A stretch of 64,000 nt of DNA from Saturnia japonica (Eukaryota; Arthropoda; Insecta; Lepidoptera; Saturniidae): contig CM065321.1 in assembly GCA_033032175.1 (NCBI GenBank), positions 2,998,501-3,062,500 of the forward strand, in the 5' to 3' direction. Position 1 is the stretch's first letter. Each line of letters starts with the position of its first letter. Positions 55,788-64,000 of this stretch are shown piece after piece. Below the pieces are notes generated by a model. It was given only the letters and a program-made list of their open reading frames with translations, was not told the origin of the DNA and made no database searches. Made by a program: the position numbers and the translations under genes.

Positions 55788-56148
55788 GTCCGATATGTGC
55801 AAATCCGACCGCTGGAGGATTATTTGAATTTTTTTTAAACTCGATTTTTCACTTATTATCAAATATTTTTATGTATGACTTAAAGACTCTCTCAACTTCA
55901 AATACGGTACATTTAATAGTGTTTTATAAATAGGTAAAATTTAACCAAAACACCTGTTTAGTTGGATGCTATTTGCTAAGCCCGATATAAGTTTAGACCT
56001 AATATCTATCTTTTTTATAAAAGTAGAAATCTTACTGAGAAATTTAAATTATATAGAGGCTAAGATACAAATATTTGAAAATTAGTGAAAAATCGACTTT
56101 TTAAAAGTTCAAAAAATTCTCCAACGGTCGGATTTGCACATATCGGGC
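55788..56148. repeat. Foldback element: ~85-bp inverted arms
   Basis: The left arm starts 'gtccgatatgtgcaaatccg' with 'accgctggaggattatttga' and 'ctcgatttttcacttattat'. The right arm, reverse complemented, reads 'gcccgatatgtgcaaatccg', 'accgttggagaattttttga', 'gtcgatttttcactaatttt'. The spacer is about 180 bp. The arms are diverged, so this is an old insertion. No target duplication is evident. Confidence 0.75.
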
Positions 56149-56149
56149 T

Positions 56150-57080
56150 AATTAAGGCTTAATTTTGATTAAGGCAATAAATCATTACCGATTATAACTT
56201 CAGTATGATAATTACAAATGTTTAACTATATTATAAACAAAATCAACGTCAATCCCATATCAAAACGCCCACACAAGAGAAAGCTTTGAAACAAGCGGAG
56301 CTTTATTAATATAATTCTATGTGATCCCCACAAACAATCATTAACCAAAATTCAATATAAAGGAAACGGACACAAAGAGTGCCAACAAAGAAGACGCGTA
56401 TACCCGTGAACACAAAGTAGGCATTAGGGATGAGATGCTTCTATAATAATCATTTTAATTGTGTCGCTATGCGTACAATAAAAGTCGTAACATTTAATAC
56501 AACATTTAATATATTACAATTACAAACAAACTTTTTTGTTTTCATTTATAAATTTACTTTACATAAAACTATTTATAGTAAAAAAAAATTTTTAAATAAA
56601 TATGTTGCTATTTGAAGAAATGTTGTATGTATGTATGTAGAAACTTTGTATGAGACTAATAAGCTATTTAAAACCTTTGATATAACAACATGCAGAACTT
56701 GGAACGGAAATAAGGCCAAATATTTATCATTATAAAACTTCAAGTTTTAAACTTTGAGTTTATTATATTAGAATCTATTACCTTGGTTTAATAGATTTAC
56801 TTATGAAGTAATTATTTAAGTACTTTATTTAAGAGGATATATGGGTGGCGCTTAGTGTATACAAACGAATTCCTCTTTTTAACCCTGGATAAGAGCCTCC
56901 TGTTCCTATTTTGATGTTTTTTTTTTCATAAATAAACTATTAAAAAAATTAAGAACCTTCTAAAATTACTAAACTTGTCCAGCTATACAGCTGTTATTAG
57001 ACAGTCAGGAAACATATTGCGAATATTTAATAGAAAAATATAGGTATCGCCAAAGTCCTTCTTATATTATTCTTGAAAAA
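56150..57080. other. AT-rich stretch, nothing recognised
   Basis: No gene supported. A (TGTA)n-like motif sits at 56623. Confidence 0.4.
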
Positions 57081-57084
57081 TATA

Positions 57085-57245
57085 TCTTATTATATTAAGT
57101 GAGCAATATATGTAATTGGTTCCTCGGAAACGGCTCCAACGATTTGTATGAAACTTTGTATTTATATAATGTTTTTACATTCCAAGGATACCTAGATAGG
57201 TGTTTTTTTATATAAGACACCAAGCTAAGCTCGGTCGCCCAGATA
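57085..57245 (+). repeat. Family M repeat (copy 2)
   Basis: 'tattaagtgagcaatatatg', 'ggaaacggctccaacgattt' and 'aagctaagctcggtcgccca'. The same order is seen at 23676. The end motif also closes the family I copy at 61890-61920, so M and I are related. Confidence 0.6.
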
Positions 57246-57324
57246 TTTAATATTAATCCAGTTATGAAGGAGGAAATAGGGAAATACGAAATTATGATTT
57301 TGTGTAATTTAAAAAATGTATACT

Positions 57325-57460
57325 TCATCAGTCTGAGCTGCGGTTGTCTCTCTCGCGTTCTAATCCATCATTCGGGCACGGGCGTAACGCGATAGCAATA
57401 GATTTTTATTAAAACTGATTCTTCAAATATCTTGTGCACTCCGTTTCCTCTTAATTTACT
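57325..57460 (+). repeat. Family F repeat (copy 2)
   Basis: 'gtctgagctgcggttgtctc', 'cgcgatagcaatagattttt' and 'cactccgtttcctcttaatt' match 34990-35115. Confidence 0.6.
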
Positions 57461-57464
57461 AACC

Positions 57465-57915
57465 AGATCTTGCCCTAAAAAATATGTCTTGTATTTTCGA
57501 ACGTCGCGTCGCTGCGTTGTGAGTAGTGTGATAACTAATTATCTTCCTTTTATTTTATATTTAGTCATACTCATAACCAATTAACTTAAATATTAAAAAG
57601 AGTGAAGTGCGTAAACTAAAGTTTTAGTATGTGTTTATCTAAAACGCATATTACAAAAATATCCTTGTTGTATTTATAGGTATATATTTCTCATCCCTAT
57701 GCCGATATCGTGGGGTGCAATGACGAATCCTTGCGACTCTAAAGTCATATATTTCGCGATATACCGAGCGGATGTTTCGAGTTTCCTTTGCCAACACTAT
57801 TCATCTATGTCGAGAACATAATCGTTACCGGTCGTGGAGAAATTGGCCACGGGATATGTTAGACTTGTTATTTATCTACTTACATGTTCCTGTGGCTTTT
57901 TCTGTGTTGCACTGA
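57465..57915. other. Unassigned
   Basis: No gene recognised. Confidence 0.4.
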
Positions 57916-57919
57916 TATT

Positions 57920-58060
57920 TTATTATCGTTATAGGTTTATCGTTGTGGCTACATTCTTATCTGATCTTGGGTGACGTTGTGGCCCATGATGGTAACATGC
58001 TAAACTTAGTGAAAGGCTAATTCTCAAGTACAAATTTTCAACTTGACCACCATAAATTTC
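57920..58060 (+). repeat. Family D repeat (copy 5)
   Basis: 'cgttataggtttatcgttgt', 'gggtgacgttgtggcccatg' and 'ctaattctcaagtacaaatt'. Confidence 0.55.
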
Positions 58061-58369
58061 CGGATTGACGTTCTACGTAAAGGACACTGATCACGAATAT
58101 GACGTAAAAAAAATTATGTGTGCAATTCACACGTGGTAGAAGTGAAACCTTCACATCTATATATTTTTAAATTCAGAAAATGATGAAATACACATTAATT
58201 TAAAGTTTATGAAAATGTACATACCTACAAGTAGGTACTCACAATCATTATTCACTATATCATTTTCAATTAATGCACATTTGAAATATTCATAGTAACC
58301 TAACACAATATCAATCAGTAACGGAATGTCAAAGTGTTGTCTAAAAAGTTTTTGTTTCGTGCCCTTTTG

Positions 58370-58560
58370 GTGCTGTCCAGATTCAACTCAAAAATGGTTA
58401 GATTAATTTTATGTAATTTTGTAAACATGAAGCTTATGTCAATGCTTAATTAATATGCTGTAAGAATTGTCAAAAATTGTAAAAAAAAATCCAAGAATAT
58501 AAGTTTATGTGAATTGTCACCGATTTGGATTAAATTTTGTAGACTGGAAGTTATTCATTA
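58370..58560 (+). repeat. Family I repeat (copy 6)
   Basis: 'gctgtccagattcaactcaa', 'ttatgtaattttgtaaacat' and 'tgcttaattaatatgctgta'. The terminus is missing. Confidence 0.45.
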
Positions 58561-58574
58561 ATTGAGATACGCTA

Positions 58575-58760
58575 TAAGAGTTCTCAAGTGGCGACCACGC
58601 AACGGAAGAAGCAGCGTGAGTAAACCCGCAACATGGAGGATCGACGACTTGGTGAAGCTTGTGGTAAGCTGCTGGATACGGGCAGTACCGAACCAGTCGT
58701 TAGGGCGATCTTTGGGGGAGTCCTATGCGCAGCAATGGACGTCTTTTGGCTTAATAGATG
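58575..58760 (+). pseudogene. RTE-type LINE, RT C-terminal remnant
   Basis: The frame 58562-58801 encodes VLKWRPRNGRSSVSKPATW, then RIDDLVKLV, then SLGRSLGESYAQQWTSFG. This is the characteristic last ~60 residues of lepidopteran RTE-type reverse transcriptases (often annotated as endonuclease-reverse transcriptase). The start Met is not meaningful, and all polymerase motifs lie upstream and are missing. A second RTE remnant, from slightly further upstream in the protein, lies at 62300-62465. Confidence 0.75.
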
Positions 58761-58854
58761 GATGGATGGACAAGATTTGTCAACGAGTAAAACTTAAATA
58801 AAAAGACAAAAATAATTACTGCATACAATACAATTTTTACAATAAAGATAACCA

Positions 58855-59070
58855 ACTTTAATAATTTTGAGGAGTTTATTTTCGAATTTGAAGGTCCAAT
58901 ACTAGTGAAATTAAAATGGGACCACCCTTGAGGTATCGCCGGTGTCAAGTACAAAACAGAGTATCATCGAAATCGGTTCTTAAACATATAAGTTATGAGT
59001 GAACATCAATTTTTTTTATATACATTCGAATTTAGTAGCCTCAGTCTTTTTTTAAGTTGGTTAAACACGC
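58855..59070 (-). repeat. Family B repeat (copy 5, minus strand)
   Basis: 'ttcgaatttgaaggtccaat', 'gggaccacccttgaggtatc' and 'aaatcggttcttaaacatat', in reverse-complement order to 5640-5870. Confidence 0.55.
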
Positions 59071-59325
59071 TCGTGGACCTATGGAGCACCCCTAGCTTTT
59101 CATAACTCCATTAGGATGCGAAATACGTGCTAACGTGTAGGTAATTAATACAGTGATAGAGCTCTTCGACGATATTCCGGCAACCGGCTATCCGGTCGAC
59201 TGGTCATCCGGTTTCGCATCAACGAAAACGTTCTAATTCTGTTATCGCATCACTAATTTCTCTAAATTATCTCACATACTACTTCGCATCGTTATACGTT
59301 CACGAAATGCGAATTGTATAAGATA

Positions 59326-59605
59326 CTAGCTGTGCCCCACGGTTTCGCCCGTGTTAATTTTATATTCACAACGTCACCAGTGCGTGCACCCGTGTAGTCA
59401 ATTTTTTTATACTATGTGTAAAACTATCGACATTTTAATGAGAAATTAATTAATTTTTCAAATTATAATATAGCCTATGTTCCTCGCTGATACTGTGGCT
59501 TTATATCGGTGAAAGAATTTTTAAAATCGGTCGAGTAGTTTTTGAGTTTATCCATTACAAACAAAAAATCAAATCTTTGCTCCTATAATATTAATATACA
59601 TTAAT
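59326..59605 (-). mobile_element. Lep1-type Helitron-like element (minus strand)
   Basis: Left end 'CTAGctgtgccccacggttt' with 'cgcccgtgttaattttatat'. Right end, reverse complemented, 'tatattaatattataggagc' followed by 'aaagatttgattttttgtttg'. Both termini are recognisable. About 280 bp, non-coding. Confidence 0.65.
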
Positions 59606-59754
59606 ATATACAGTCTTCTTCCTTTTTTACTAATTAATGGCAACTGTACGTGAATAGAAAACCTTTCAACTTATTATTCTTGTACTCATTGATATTATAA
59701 CCTTTTTATTTATATTATAAATATATCTCTAATAATCCACATCACTTGTGCACA

Positions 59755-59890
59755 ATAACCAAACTACATCACGCAAAATGTCACCAATATTACTTAGCAT
59801 AAGGCCAAATAACGTAAGTTTATGATCAAAATTAAAAATACAACATAACACATCTAGACACCGCTAAAAACACCTACGTTTTATTTCACA
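59755..59890 (-). repeat. Family K repeat (copy 3, minus strand)
   Basis: 'ccaaactacatcacgcaaaa' and 'tgtcaccaatattacttagc' are the reverse complement of the copies at 37545 and 39485. Confidence 0.5.
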
Positions 59891-59982
59891 TCTGTATAAT
59901 GGTATATTGTATGAACAATATTGTGTCAATACCAAATAAAAACGAATAGTTGTTAGGGGCAAAAATGTCATGTTTATTTTTT

Positions 59983-60046
59983 TTAGGACTATACTGTTAG
60001 TCTTACGGGCTCTGGGACCTCTGCCGGCTTTCACAGTTTTACCGGA
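59983..60046 (-). mobile_element. Older Jockey 3' tail, target of the next insertion
   Basis: 'aggactatactgttagtctt' and 'cggctttcacagttttaccg' are the reverse-complement tail with many substitutions. It is truncated near 60046. The younger Jockey at 60057-61112 inserted right next to it. Confidence 0.65.
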
Positions 60047-60056
60047 AGGGCAAGTT

Positions 60057-61112
60057 GTTCTTTTTTTTTTAGATCTGACTACACTGTTAGCCTTTGGGGC
60101 CCTAAAGCCGCTGCGGCTTTTACAGCTTCACCGGACTTGGGTGCGAGCGCAGAGGGCACTCAGCCGCTAAAGTTATTAGGACGACTTGCACGAGGGTGCC
60201 AAAGTGGCCGGACCACGGCTCGGGCGGTCGTCGCGTTCGCAAATAAGTCGCGATCTAAATCGAATCCCTACACCTACGATTCGAGCTAACTAAAATATAC
60301 TCATAGGCACGTTCCCTTCCTCTTGGGAGGAAGGAAGGAAACATGCGTATGTGCATTTAGTAAACGGAAATGTTTTCTACACTAACTAGCGCAAAAAAAA
60401 AAGAAAAAAAAGGTCCCTCACAGAACCTATGTACCTATGTGATATGCACGTGTGTATGTTCATACGTGTGTAATGTTGTATGTGGGTAGCTAAGTGATGC
60501 ACGTATAGCGTCACTTGTATCGCACGGGCGGTTGCCTGACCCAAGGGCTTCACGCCGAGGAAACGGACCTAGGCTTGGATTACCGCTGGAGAGGGCGGAC
60601 GTGGGTGGTGTGCAGGAGCGAAATTTACCGCCCGTCCTCTGCGGAGAGAACGGTGGTTACGCGGGCGTGGGCGCTGGCACGCTCTGTTTGGAGAGACGAA
60701 TGAGTAGTATTTATTCGCATTTTCGATGCGATCGTCCGGGTCGGTAAAAATATTGCGCGGCCGGCGTTTATGCCGGGTGGTGGTGGGTACCGCGACATAA
60801 GTAGCTGCTGCTTTAATTAGCGGGTTCGCGTGATTCAACGCGGTGTCGAAAAACGATCGTAAGAGCTCTTTGACGTAGGTATGAATCGAAGGAAGTTCCA
60901 TATCTCTATGGAGATCTTCGCTTCGAATATACCTAGGGGCCCCGGTGAGACGATAAAGAAAACTGTTCTGTTTATCTTGTAACCGTTTAAAATTCGACTC
61001 GGACATATGTGCGAACGCAGCGCAAATATATGTCAAAACCGGTCGTATGCACATCTTGTAGGGCGTGAGCTTATGTCGCGTAAACATTTTGATCACCAAA
61101 CGCAACAGGGAA
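60057..61112 (-). mobile_element. 5'-truncated Jockey element with target duplication
   Basis: The minus-strand copy holds the RT C-terminus, a ~510-bp 3' UTR and a poly(A) (T at 60061-60070). It is flanked by AGGGCAAGTT at 60047-60056 and 61113-61122. The 5' truncation is at 'cgtttggtgatcaaaatg' (61112). This is the reference copy in the window for the 3' UTR shared by the other tails. Confidence 0.9.
60569..61105 (-). pseudogene. Jockey RT C-terminal fragment
   Basis: 178 codons. MFTRHKLTPYKMCIRPVLTY, then AHMSESNFKRLQDKQNSFLY, RLTGAPRYIRSEDLHRDMEL, NHANPLIKAAATYVAVPTTT and NANKYYSFVSPNRACQRPRP run residue-for-residue alongside the C-terminus of 7594-8985, with scattered substitutions. Only the region after the polymerase palm is present. 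The open frame runs to its natural stop at 60569, so this copy is younger than most. The first residues (MRLVIK) differ from the other copy. Confidence 0.85.
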
Positions 61113-61319
61113 AGGGCAAGTTTGTTTAATTAAGCATTAAGTCTACAAAAAATAGTTTTGAGTTTATAAGCTAGTTTATAATTGCTACAACGACATCTGT
61201 TGGCACACTGTGCAAATCTAAAATAAACTATTTAGAACATTAACTCGCGTTGTTCAAAAACCTAGACTGCGTCATCTCTCGGATTCTGACTCAAAGAAAT
61301 ACTAAACACGACTATACCC

Positions 61320-61925
61320 TTTAAGATTTTTTTGTCTGTGTATTTGTTTGTATTACCAGATTTAACTCAAAAGTAGTTATAACGATTCTTATGAAATTTT
61401 GTACACGGTATGTAAACTTTTTGTACACGGTTAGCTTATTTCATTGTTCAATTCATATGGCATAAGAATTTATTTATAATACTTTTAGAAATTATAAAAA
61501 ATGATAAAAAATATATTAAATAAAAATTCTTAACCGGTTCTGATCTAATTTTGTAAACGGGAAGCGTACGTCATTCCGTTATCGAAAGGCTATAAGAAAC
61601 GTAAACAATACATTTAGGAATATTTAAAAAAAATTGCAATAAAGATTTTGACAAAATTTTGTAGACGGGAAACTATATGATATATATATATATATATAAA
61701 TAGTTTGAGTAATATTCATTTGTAAATTTTCTTCTCATGATTTTTGAAATGAAAACTGGAAAACCTGTAATTATGCAATGTAATAATGTAATTATTTAAT
61801 ATATATATATAATTGATAGACTATACGAATTTTTTATAATATGACTAAATATAAAATTACAGGGTGCAAACAATTACTGTTGTACAACAAACGCGTGCGA
61901 AGCAAAGCTCCGTCGCCCAGATATT
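61320..61925 (+). repeat. Family I repeat (copy 7), with (TA)n
   Basis: Three successive head-like motifs occur ('ccagatttaactcaaaagta', 'aaccggttctgatctaattt', 'ttttgtagacgggaaact'). The end is 'acgcgtgcgaagcaaagctc' with 'cgtcgcccagatatt', the family M ending. (TA)n microsatellites lie at 61680-61698 and about 61800-61811. Confidence 0.5.
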
Positions 61926-62061
61926 ACTATTAACATAAACATGTATATAACGCGAACTCATAACATTTTCATCCATCTGAAAATCGCCCAACATATCTAT
62001 AGGAGTTTTCATTTCAAAAATCATGAGAAGAAAATTTACAAATGAATATTACTTAAACTAA
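61700..62061. repeat. Long inverted repeat, ~57-bp arms, near-perfect
   Basis: The left arm 61700-61757 starts 'tagtttgagtaatattcatt' and ends 'tttttgaaatgaaaact'. The right arm 62004-62061 is its reverse complement with about one or two differences. The spacer is about 246 bp and includes the end of a family I repeat. No TSD is evident at the outer ends. It may be a foldback insertion or an inverted duplication. Confidence 0.8.
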
Positions 62062-62299
62062 AAATAGAATCGATTAACCGCTCAGAATGCTTCGATACTC
62101 ATCAAATTCCCAATCTATTACTCGGTAAAAGCGGACATCAAAAATTAACGCGTGACTAGCTGCTTTTAAACAAAACGTTAAGCCTCCGTGAAAAATCCTT
62201 TAGAATATTCTAAGAGGAAGGTAGAAAATTTCATAAAATTACAAATCCTTCGTTCCGTTTTATTATTGATTGAATGTGCCCTGCGGTTTTATTCGTGTT

Positions 62300-62465
62300 T
62301 AATTTTTCATCACATTTACGCAGTTAGATCCACGATGACAAACGGTGCGGAATGCTGGTCACTCAAGAAGCAACAATCTGAAATGAAATGAAATCCATGT
62401 CGTCGAAATGAGAATGCTTAGATGGTCTGGCGGAGTCACACTAACAGACGAAGTGCCAAACCATT
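62300..62465 (+). pseudogene. RTE-type LINE, RT fragment
   Basis: Plus-strand translation gives AVRSTMTNGAECWSLKKQQ and, after a stop and frameshift near 62391, HVVEMRMLRWSGGVTLTDEV. This is the conserved 'ECW…EMRMLRW.CGVTL' block of RTE-type RTs. It sits upstream of the block found at 58575-58760 in the protein, but the two remnants are separate insertions 3.6 kb apart. The upstream half of the 62188-62391 frame is not RT-like. Confidence 0.7.
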
Positions 62466-62689
62466 ATATCATAAGTACATTCATAGCTTACTATATATCT
62501 ATACAGGATAAGCTAGTGGAGGCACGACTCCGGCCATATCAGTTCATCAGCGTGTCTGGACTCCGCGTCGATTGACGTGAATTCGGTTCCCTGCAATGAG
62601 CCTGAAGGAAAATATCGTGATGAAACCATAGCATAGATACGACACTTCTTAGTTGAAATCGCGCTCACTGGCTGATTATTAAAACCTAT

Positions 62690-62960
62690 AGGGTAACTAC
62701 TTCCTTGATGAGGGTCTGCTCAAACGTCTCTTCACGTTATGTTTGAAGGATTCCATGTTGTAGGAAGGAAGGAACACACTAGACAGACTGTTCCACATCT
62801 TCACAGTACGGTAAAAGTAATGATGAAGATACCTTTTTTATTCGTGTCGAGATGAAGGTTACCATAAATCTGTGGCCCCGGAGCACATCACGTGTGGTTC
62901 TGTTATGAAAGGGAGAAGAGTTGATATTAGGTTGAACAGCTCTTCAGAACACTCTCCATA
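62690..62960 (-). pseudogene. Non-LTR RT C-terminal remnant
   Basis: On the minus strand FHNRTTRDVLRGHRFMVTFI is followed, after a frameshift near 62815, by RTVKMWNSLSSVFLPSYNM and ESFKHNVKRRLSRPSSRK. It is the same LINE tail as at 36363-36560 (LRGRRFTVTF; SFKRDVKRYY). No hairpin is found after its end, so the 3' UTR is lost or different. No polymerase motif present. Confidence 0.7.
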
Positions 62961-63039
62961 ATACAGACGTATGTACATAACTTATAACAATGTATAATCG
63001 TAAAGTACATTATATTCTTCACATTTGACGCCTACTTAT

Positions 63040-63130
63040 GTTATTAAGTACTTATAAGATTCACTTAATGATTCACCCTATAATAATCTTTAATAAACGT
63101 GTTTTACATGGTTCGTTGATATTAGAATTA
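63040..63130 (-). repeat. CR1-like LINE tail fragment (copy 4)
   Basis: 'gattcaccctataataatct' and 'gtgttttacatggttcgttg' match 12892-12940 ('gatccaccctataataacct', 'ccttgacatggtccttgaac'). Too short to translate usefully. Confidence 0.45.
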
Positions 63131-63139
63131 CCAAAGAAT

Positions 63140-63734
63140 TATACCCTCGATTTAGCGATATCATTCAAATATTGTCACAAACGAGGAAAATATATTTTAT
63201 AAAAACAGAAAGACAGAATGAATTCAAAATGAATCCGGCCCCTTTATTAATTCCGAATAAAAAATTTCACCAGTATTATTAAAGTATTAGATATTAGGTT
63301 ACCGCAATCTTTATTAGAAACTATTCTATTTTTATCCGTACATTATTAGGTAGGCAAGTTTAAATTTCTCGGCACTCATTAGAATTAACTGAAAACGGTA
63401 AATATATTTTTATTTTTCCATATCTTATATATAAATCAAATTATCAATTATGATTCTGAATGTTTTTGTTGTATACACGAAGTATATTTATTGATTTTTT
63501 ACTTACGTTAATTTAAACCTAGCTGCAAAGTGAGAGATATTCAGCAATTTACTTGAAAAACAGCACAAATGTAAACAAATCGCCAACCCTAGCCCGAGTG
63601 AAAGGTCCTCCGAGTTGCATTGTAGTACCCGTGTACATATGCAGGTTCAGGCATCCTTTTACTAAATAACTTTTTTTTTTATAATATGTATAATAGTACA
63701 CTAAGTACACGTTTACTATAAATAGTAAATTTCT
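63140..63734. other. AT-rich stretch, nothing recognised
   Basis: No gene or repeat end recognised. Confidence 0.4.
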
Positions 63735-63890
63735 CGAGGTGTCGTTAGATTCGTCTTAATTGTGAGAGTGACATAGGCTATATAATTTTTAAGTACGACG
63801 TCTGGGAATTAAATAAAAATTAGAAATCTAAAAATATTATATAACAGCTGTTGCAGTCAGGTTTTTTGTTTCCATTTTAATCATTTATTT
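63735..63890 (+). repeat. Family O repeat (copy 2)
   Basis: 'gattcgtcttaattgtgaga', 'gtgacataggctatataatt' and 'ctgttgcagtcaggtttttt', as at 44620-44750. Confidence 0.65.
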
Positions 63891-64000
63891 TATTATTGAT
63901 GTTTAATAACAGAAAGGTTTACAAATAAAACTTGAAATTATTCCCTCAAAACTGCCTTGAGCAGCTCGTCTCCAAGATCTTATGTTAATCTTGTTGACAA

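Overview
The window reads as AT-rich, gene-poor DNA from a lepidopteran (moth or butterfly) nuclear genome. The clues are short Helitron-like elements of the kind described as Lep1 (terminal motif ending CTAG followed by T), a mori-type mariner, Jockey-, CR1- and RTE-like LINE debris, and many other short repeats that resemble ones I know from moths and butterflies. I found no convincing host exon, tRNA, rRNA, CRISPR array or bacterial feature. Almost every recognisable protein segment belongs to a transposable element, and none looks intact.

Layout. 1-6 kb: Helitron-like and LINE-tail debris, with a 624-bp inverted-repeat element (453-1076) inserted in an older repeat. 6.3-10.4 kb: a 1.27-kb repeat (A1), a Jockey-type reverse transcriptase fragment (7594-8985), then a second version of the repeat (A2) that reads like a base-by-base blend of A1 and the Jockey ORF. 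10.5-17.7 kb: a diverged ~300-bp tandem repeat, LINE tails and Helitron-like pieces. 17756-18972: a decayed mariner. 19-24 kb: Jockey and CR1 tails. 24.2-26.1 kb: a CR1-like LINE with frameshifts. 29.8-31.2 kb: a broken autonomous Helitron (Rep tyrosine region plus Pif1-like helicase) split by a 225-bp hAT MITE with a perfect 8-bp target duplication. 34.2-34.8 kb: a TA-flanked MITE. 40.0-42.1 kb: a LINE that is open except for one stop codon, nested in an older repeat. 43.3-43.7 kb: a 174-bp tandem duplication. 45.7-46.3 kb: a PIF/Harbinger-like MITE with ~60-bp terminal repeats. 51-53 kb: two more MITEs. 54-61 kb: Jockey 3' ends, including a 1.06-kb copy nested in an older tail. 61-64 kb: RTE and other LINE remnants and a long inverted repeat.

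The elements relate to each other in three ways. One Jockey family supplies an RT body (7.6-9.0 kb), a C-terminal body (60.6-61.1 kb) and about nine 3' tails, most 5'-truncated, several with target-site duplications. The broken Helitron at 29.8-31.2 kb is the only protein-coding relative here of the many short elements ending in CTAG. A third group of LINE remnants shares a conserved hairpin just after the RT C-terminus. Most boundaries of old repeats are approximate (plus or minus about 20 bp). Family names are from recognition by eye, not from a database search.
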